Assembly: GCA_020049515.1 (NCBI GenBank) | Contig: JAIFKQ010000065.1 | Coordinates: forward strand, 1-34,816 | Source: Paludibacter sp. | GTDB lineage: Bacteria > Bacteroidota > Bacteroidia > Bacteroidales > Paludibacteraceae | Reading direction: 5' to 3' | Length of the DNA: 34,816 nt | Shown: positions 29,253 to 34,816 of the stretch, piece by piece | Numbering within the stretch: the stretch's first letter is position 1 | How the letters are laid out: every line of letters begins with the position of its first letter | Made by a program: the position numbers and the translations under genes | Notes under the pieces: model-generated | Told to the model about the DNA's origin: nothing | What the model saw: only the letters and a program-made list of their open reading frames with translations | Databases searched by the model: none

Positions 29253-30566
29253 ATGATTGAAATAATAAGATACATATTAGGTTTTTTGATTGGTGATAAT
29301 GCTTCACCCGAACTTGTTGAACAGATTGGCTATACAGCCAATAGATCTGATTTTAAGCATTATAAGTTAGTGATTATTCCGTCCAATTTTTTTGATAATA
29401 CTATATACGGCAGCGAATTATCCATTCCACAGTTGCCACTACCAGTATGGGAAGAGGTGCCGCTAATTTTTGGTAAGCCACGGTCTGAAATGGTAGGTGA
29501 AACAATGGTTTTACATGCTGATTTGATAGCTAGTACTTATTTTTTGATTTCGCGCTACGAAGAAATGGTGCGGCGCGATGTGCGTGATACCCATGGTCGG
29601 TTTCCAGGCATAGAATCATTGCCTTATAAAGCTGGTTTTATCGATTCGCCAATAGTAGAGGAATATGGAAAAAAACTTAGACTGAAGCTTGCCGAAGTAG
29701 GATTAATACTACCCGAGCCACCGCAAAAAATACAGAAAATTTACTTAACACATGATTTAGACCAACTAGCGCATTATAGAAATATCCGTGGCTTTATGGG
29801 TGGGCTTTTACGGGGTTTAAGAAGGCCAAAAGAAGGCAATAGGGCGATAAAAAGTTTTTTTGGTGGACTTAGATTTGATCCATGGTACACTTTTCCGTGG
29901 TTGTTTAACATGAATAGTACCGTGCTAAAAGTGGTTGGTAGCGAGCGCTGCGAATCTATTCTTTTTGTGAGGGCAGGCGGCGGACTTCGAAAGGAGGATA
30001 AACCAATATTGCTTTTTCATACGCCAGATTTTCAATCACTTATAAAGCTTTGCAAACGAAAAAAGATAACATTTGGGTTGCATGCCAGCTACGAAGCAGG
30101 ATTATCACCAGACAAAATTTTGGATGAAAAGAAGAACTTAAATCGAATTACTAAATCGAAAATTGCATTAAATCGTCATCATTTTTTAAATACACGCCAA
30201 CCCGAAGATATGTTGGCTTTGATAAAAGCTGGTATAACTGATGATTTTACAATGGGTTACGCTGATGTGGCTGGTTTTAGATTAGGAACATGCCGACCTG
30301 TAAAATGGATTAATCCACTTACAAAACAAATTACAACGCTCACTTTACATCCGTTGGCAATTATGGATAAAAGCCTGAGTGATAAACGCTACATGTATTT
30401 GAATGCCCACGAAGCTTATCAATATTGTGAGCAATTGATAAATGTGGTAGAAAGTTGGAATGGTGAATTGGTGCTGCTTTGGCACAATACATCGGTAGAA
30501 AAAACTCCGGAACTATATCATCGTAAATTGTATGAAAATTTAATTGAACATTTAAAAACGAAATGA
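29253..30566 (+). CDS. Polysaccharide deacetylase-like protein (DUF7033-type N-terminal region)
   Basis: STYFLISRYEEMVRRDVRDTHGRFPG; KIYLTHDLDQL; FGLHASYEAG; ELVLLWHNTS. Confidence 0.78.
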   Translation: MIEIIRYILGFLIGDNASPELVEQIGYTANRSDFKHYKLVIIPSNFFDNTIYGSELSIPQLPLPVWEEVPLIFGKPRSEMVGETMVLHADLIASTYFLISRYEEMVRRDVRDTHGRFPGIESLPYKAGFIDSPIVEEYGKKLRLKLAEVGLILPEPPQKIQKIYLTHDLDQLAHYRNIRGFMGGLLRGLRRPKEGNRAIKSFFGGLRFDPWYTFPWLFNMNSTVLKVVGSERCESILFVRAGGGLRKEDKPILLFHTPDFQSLIKLCKRKKITFGLHASYEAGLSPDKILDEKKNLNRITKSKIALNRHHFLNTRQPEDMLALIKAGITDDFTMGYADVAGFRLGTCRPVKWINPLTKQITTLTLHPLAIMDKSLSDKRYMYLNAHEAYQYCEQLINVVESWNGELVLLWHNTSVEKTPELYHRKLYENLIEHLKTK

Positions 30567-30632
30567 ACAACTTAGACAAAATAAAATTATTGAATACTCA
30601 ACGAAATACTTAACTAAGAACTAACCTCTCTC

Positions 30633-30680
30633 TTCCCCCGCAATTTATCCCGTCGTAAACGGGAGTTGGTTAGGGGGCTT
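30633..30680. repeat. REP-like palindromic intergenic repeat, copy A
   Basis: TTCCCCCGCAATTTATCCCGtcgtaaaCGGGAGttGGTTAGGGGGCTT; matches reverse complement of 33447-33493. Confidence 0.8.
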
Positions 30681-30691
30681 ATAAAATCAAA

Positions 30692-31786
30692 ATGAAAAAA
30701 CGCATTATTATTTCTGTTACCAGCGATTTAAGTACCGACCAAAGGGTGCTGAAAGTTGCTCGTACATGCTTTAATAATGGTTTTGATGTATATCTGGTTG
30801 GCCGAAAACTTAAAAATAGTCACCCTTTATTTTTGCCTTTTAAGTATAAAAGAATGAGGTTGATATTTGTTAATTCGGCTTTTTTTTATGCTGAATATAA
30901 TATTCGGCTTTTTATTTTCCTGTTATTTTCGAAGGCGGATATTTTTTTATCTAACGACACTGACACTTTGTTGGCTAATTTTATAGCAGCAAGTATTCGT
31001 CGTAAAAAGTTCATTTTTGATGCGCATGAGCTGTTCCCCGAAGTTCCCGAATTGACCGAACGACCAAAAGTGAGAATGTGTTGGGAAAAATTGGAGGATT
31101 GGATTTTTCCTTATCTAACACACTCATATACAGTTTGTAACTCTATTTCCGATTATTATCAAAAAAAATACGGTATTTCCATGAAAGTGGTGCGAAATGT
31201 TCCTTATTATCGTTATGCTGAAAAACAAGAACCAAAAATTAGCTATCCAAATCAGAAAATAATTTTATATCAGGGAGCAATAAATAAAGGAAGAGGTTTG
31301 GAATGGGTGTTGGAGGCAATGCCTTTTATTGAAAATGCTAAATTGGTAATTATTGGCGAAGGTGACATCCGCGGTGAATTAGAAGCGCTCACTAAAAAGC
31401 TGAAACTTGAGCAAAAAGTTGTTTTTTTAGGGAGAATTGCAGCTGATAAACTACATGAATATACTCCTTCGGCAGCTATTGGGTTATGTCTGCTCGAAGA
31501 GTTGGGATTGAGCTATTATTTTTCATTGCCCAATCGTATTTTCGACTGCATTCAGGCGGGCGTTCCTATCTTGGCTACACGATTTCCGGAAATTACCAAT
31601 ATTGTAGAAACCCATAAAACTGGTGTGATGATTGACCATTACGAACCCCGTTTTTTGGCAGATACGATAAATGAAATGTTGAGAAATCCAATAAATACTA
31701 CTCATTTTGAAGATGTTGCAAAAGAATTTTGTTGGGAAAATGAAGAGAAAGTTTTGTTGAATGTAATATATAAAGCAATGAATTAA
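30692..31786 (+). CDS. Glycosyltransferase family 4 protein
   Basis: SVTSDLSTDQRVLKVARTC; KFIFDAHELFPEVPEL; ILYQGAINKGRGLEWVLEAMPFI; GLCLLEELGLSYYFSLPNRIFDCIQAGVPILAT. Confidence 0.88.
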   Translation: MKKRIIISVTSDLSTDQRVLKVARTCFNNGFDVYLVGRKLKNSHPLFLPFKYKRMRLIFVNSAFFYAEYNIRLFIFLLFSKADIFLSNDTDTLLANFIAASIRRKKFIFDAHELFPEVPELTERPKVRMCWEKLEDWIFPYLTHSYTVCNSISDYYQKKYGISMKVVRNVPYYRYAEKQEPKISYPNQKIILYQGAINKGRGLEWVLEAMPFIENAKLVIIGEGDIRGELEALTKKLKLEQKVVFLGRIAADKLHEYTPSAAIGLCLLEELGLSYYFSLPNRIFDCIQAGVPILATRFPEITNIVETHKTGVMIDHYEPRFLADTINEMLRNPINTTHFEDVAKEFCWENEEKVLLNVIYKAMN

Positions 31787-31854
31787 TTTGATTGGTATAT
31801 TTCACCAACAATAGACTTTATATAGATTAATTTTATATGTGCCCAACAATAAAA

Positions 31855-31960
31855 GATTTACCACTAAGATACTAAGGACACAGAGTCCCGATAGCTATCG
31901 GGGTAAGGGTACTCTAAGGTCTTAGTGCTAAACTTCTTATTTTTAATTGCGTAGCAATTC
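31855..31960. repeat. Nested palindromic intergenic repeat
   Basis: Outer inverted TTTACCACTAAGA...TCTTAGTGCTAAA; core CCCGATAGCTATCGGG (31887-31902); adjacent AATTGCGTAGCAATT. Confidence 0.75.
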
Positions 31961-32093
31961 ATTCTATATAAACTTTAATATTTAAACATGAATGGAAGAA
32001 TTTGCTGACGGAGAATTAAAGGTATTTATCTATGCAGTATTCGAAAATTCGTAATAGAGCTCAAATAAGTCATATCATTTTTAATGTAAATAT

Positions 32094-32990
32094 ATGCTTT
32101 CTATACTCATTCCCACTTTTAACTACAATATTACACAACTAGTTGCTGTTTTACATCAACAAGCTGTTGCTACTTTCATCGATTTTGAAATTGTGGTAAT
32201 GGATGATGGCTCGGTTACTTTTAAAGACGAGAATAGGAAAATTGAATTGTTCAAAAATTGTAGGTTTATTGAGCTGCCCTCCAATGTTGGACGATCGAAA
32301 ATAAGAAACCTATTGGCAGATGAGGCACAATATGACTACCTTATCTTTCTAGATTGCGATGCTGATATAAATCATACCGACTTTATTGATAGGTATTTAT
32401 CGTTATGCGACCAGCTGGTAGTTGCCGTTGGTGGTAGAACTTATGATAAAAATAGCACAAACCCAAACTATAGTTTAACACTTAAATACGGTCGCGTAAG
32501 AGAAGGCCATCTTGCTTCATTGAAGGAAATGAGAGTGCGTCAGAAAACATTCACAACACCAAATTTCTTGATTTCTAAGTCTATCTTTAATGAAATTAGG
32601 TTTGACGAAACCATAAAAGGCTATGGACACGAAGATACCGTTTTTGGCGTGATGCTTCATCAAAAAAACATAGAAGTTTTATTTGTTGATAATCCAGTCG
32701 TGCATAAGGGGTTGGACGATAATGGAACATTTTTGAGAAAAACAGAAGAAGGAATTGCAAATTTGTTTTTGTTGTACCAACGCAAAAAATATCCTTATTT
32801 GGAGAATGATTCAAAGATTCTGTCAACATTTATTAGAATAAAATTCTTACGTCTTCAATATCCAATAAAATATCTATTCTTAATTTTTAAATCACTTATG
32901 GTCAAAAATCTTGTAGGTAGTGAGCCTTCATTATTTCTTTTCGACATATATAAATTGGGTTATTTGTGTAAAATAGCTTCTCGTAGGTGA
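32094..32990 (+). CDS. Glycosyltransferase family 2 protein
   Basis: MLSILIPTFNYN; EIVVMDDGS; NVGRSKIRNLLADEAQYDYLIFLDCDADI; GYGHEDTVFGVML. Confidence 0.9.
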   Translation: MLSILIPTFNYNITQLVAVLHQQAVATFIDFEIVVMDDGSVTFKDENRKIELFKNCRFIELPSNVGRSKIRNLLADEAQYDYLIFLDCDADINHTDFIDRYLSLCDQLVVAVGGRTYDKNSTNPNYSLTLKYGRVREGHLASLKEMRVRQKTFTTPNFLISKSIFNEIRFDETIKGYGHEDTVFGVMLHQKNIEVLFVDNPVVHKGLDDNGTFLRKTEEGIANLFLLYQRKKYPYLENDSKILSTFIRIKFLRLQYPIKYLFLIFKSLMVKNLVGSEPSLFLFDIYKLGYLCKIASRR

Positions 32991-33173
32991 CATATTGTCA
33001 CAATAATTAAGCCGTTTTTCTTAAAGAGGGCCTTTATCTGATAATAATGGCAGATAATTTCATTGGCACAAAATATGTAAAGAGTAAACTTTGAAATCAA
33101 GATATAAAAATACAGTTATATATTATTTAGCTGAAAATTCATCATTTATTTAATCAATTAAAAATATAATAGC

Positions 33174-33443
33174 ATGAACATTAAACCATTAGCCGACCGC
33201 GTGTTGGTATTACCTGTTGCGGCAGAAGAAAAAACAATTAGCGGCATTATTATTCCCGATGCAGCCAAAGAAAAATCCTTGAAAGGCGAAGTGCTTGCCG
33301 TAGGTAAAGGAACGAAAGACGAAGAAATGGTAGTTGAAGTTGGTAACACCGTATTGTATGGAAAATATGCTGGTACCGAATTGGAGTGGGAAGGTGTTAA
33401 GTATTTGATTATGAAACAATCAGATATATTGGCTGTTATTTAA
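33174..33443 (+). CDS. groES: Co-chaperonin GroES
   Basis: [46 protein letters not shown]. Confidence 0.97.
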   Translation: MNIKPLADRVLVLPVAAEEKTISGIIIPDAAKEKSLKGEVLAVGKGTKDEEMVVEVGNTVLYGKYAGTELEWEGVKYLIMKQSDILAVI

Positions 33444-33446
33444 GAG

Positions 33447-33493
33447 AAGCCCCCTAACCCCCTCCCGATAAATCGGGATAAATTGCGGGGGAA
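33447..33493. repeat. REP-like palindromic repeat, copy B, between groES and groEL
   Basis: AAGCCCCCTAACCCCCTCCCGATAAATCGGGATAAATTGCGGGGGAA; internal TCCCGATaaATCGGGA. Confidence 0.85.
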
Positions 33494-33590
33494 TTGAATT
33501 AGTACGGTTATTGATTTTTTTATTTCAAATAATAAATCGATTGCAATACTTTGGTGTTTTAATAGTAAATAGTAAATGAAAAAATAGTAA

Positions 33591-34816
<1,226 letters not shown>

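Overview
Chromosomal segment of a Bacteroidetes-type bacterium. This is inferred from recurrent TTTG-N(19-23)-TAnnTTTG promoters and from gene content. No rRNA, tRNA, CRISPR array or transposase gene was recognised. Core content: a trimeric [FeFe] hydrogenase operon (hydB-hydA-hydC order, minus strand), miaB, greA, a HIT protein, yifB/comM-like ATPase, lipA, typA/bipA, rplS, ald with divergent lrp-like regulator, uvrA, a small glycan cluster (two polysaccharide-deacetylase-type proteins, zinc-ribbon methyltransferase, GT4, GT2), groES and truncated groEL. Most interesting signals: (1) an ECF sigma / FecR anti-sigma / STN-plus-small-barrel protein locus followed by two paralogous lipoproteins, where an identical TTTTGACTAGTGGTA-N15-GTC motif precedes both the sigma gene and the lipoprotein pair; (2) three tandem ~200-bp units, each a self-contained candidate small RNA gene with promoter spacing fixed at 20 bp, a conserved leader and a 12-bp GUGA-tetraloop terminator; (3) a 96-bp MITE-like element with 16-bp terminal inverted repeats and a second diverged copy about 4 kb away; (4) a terminator inside the greA leader, analogous to E. 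coli GraL; (5) palindromic repeats at gene junctions, including one between groES and groEL.
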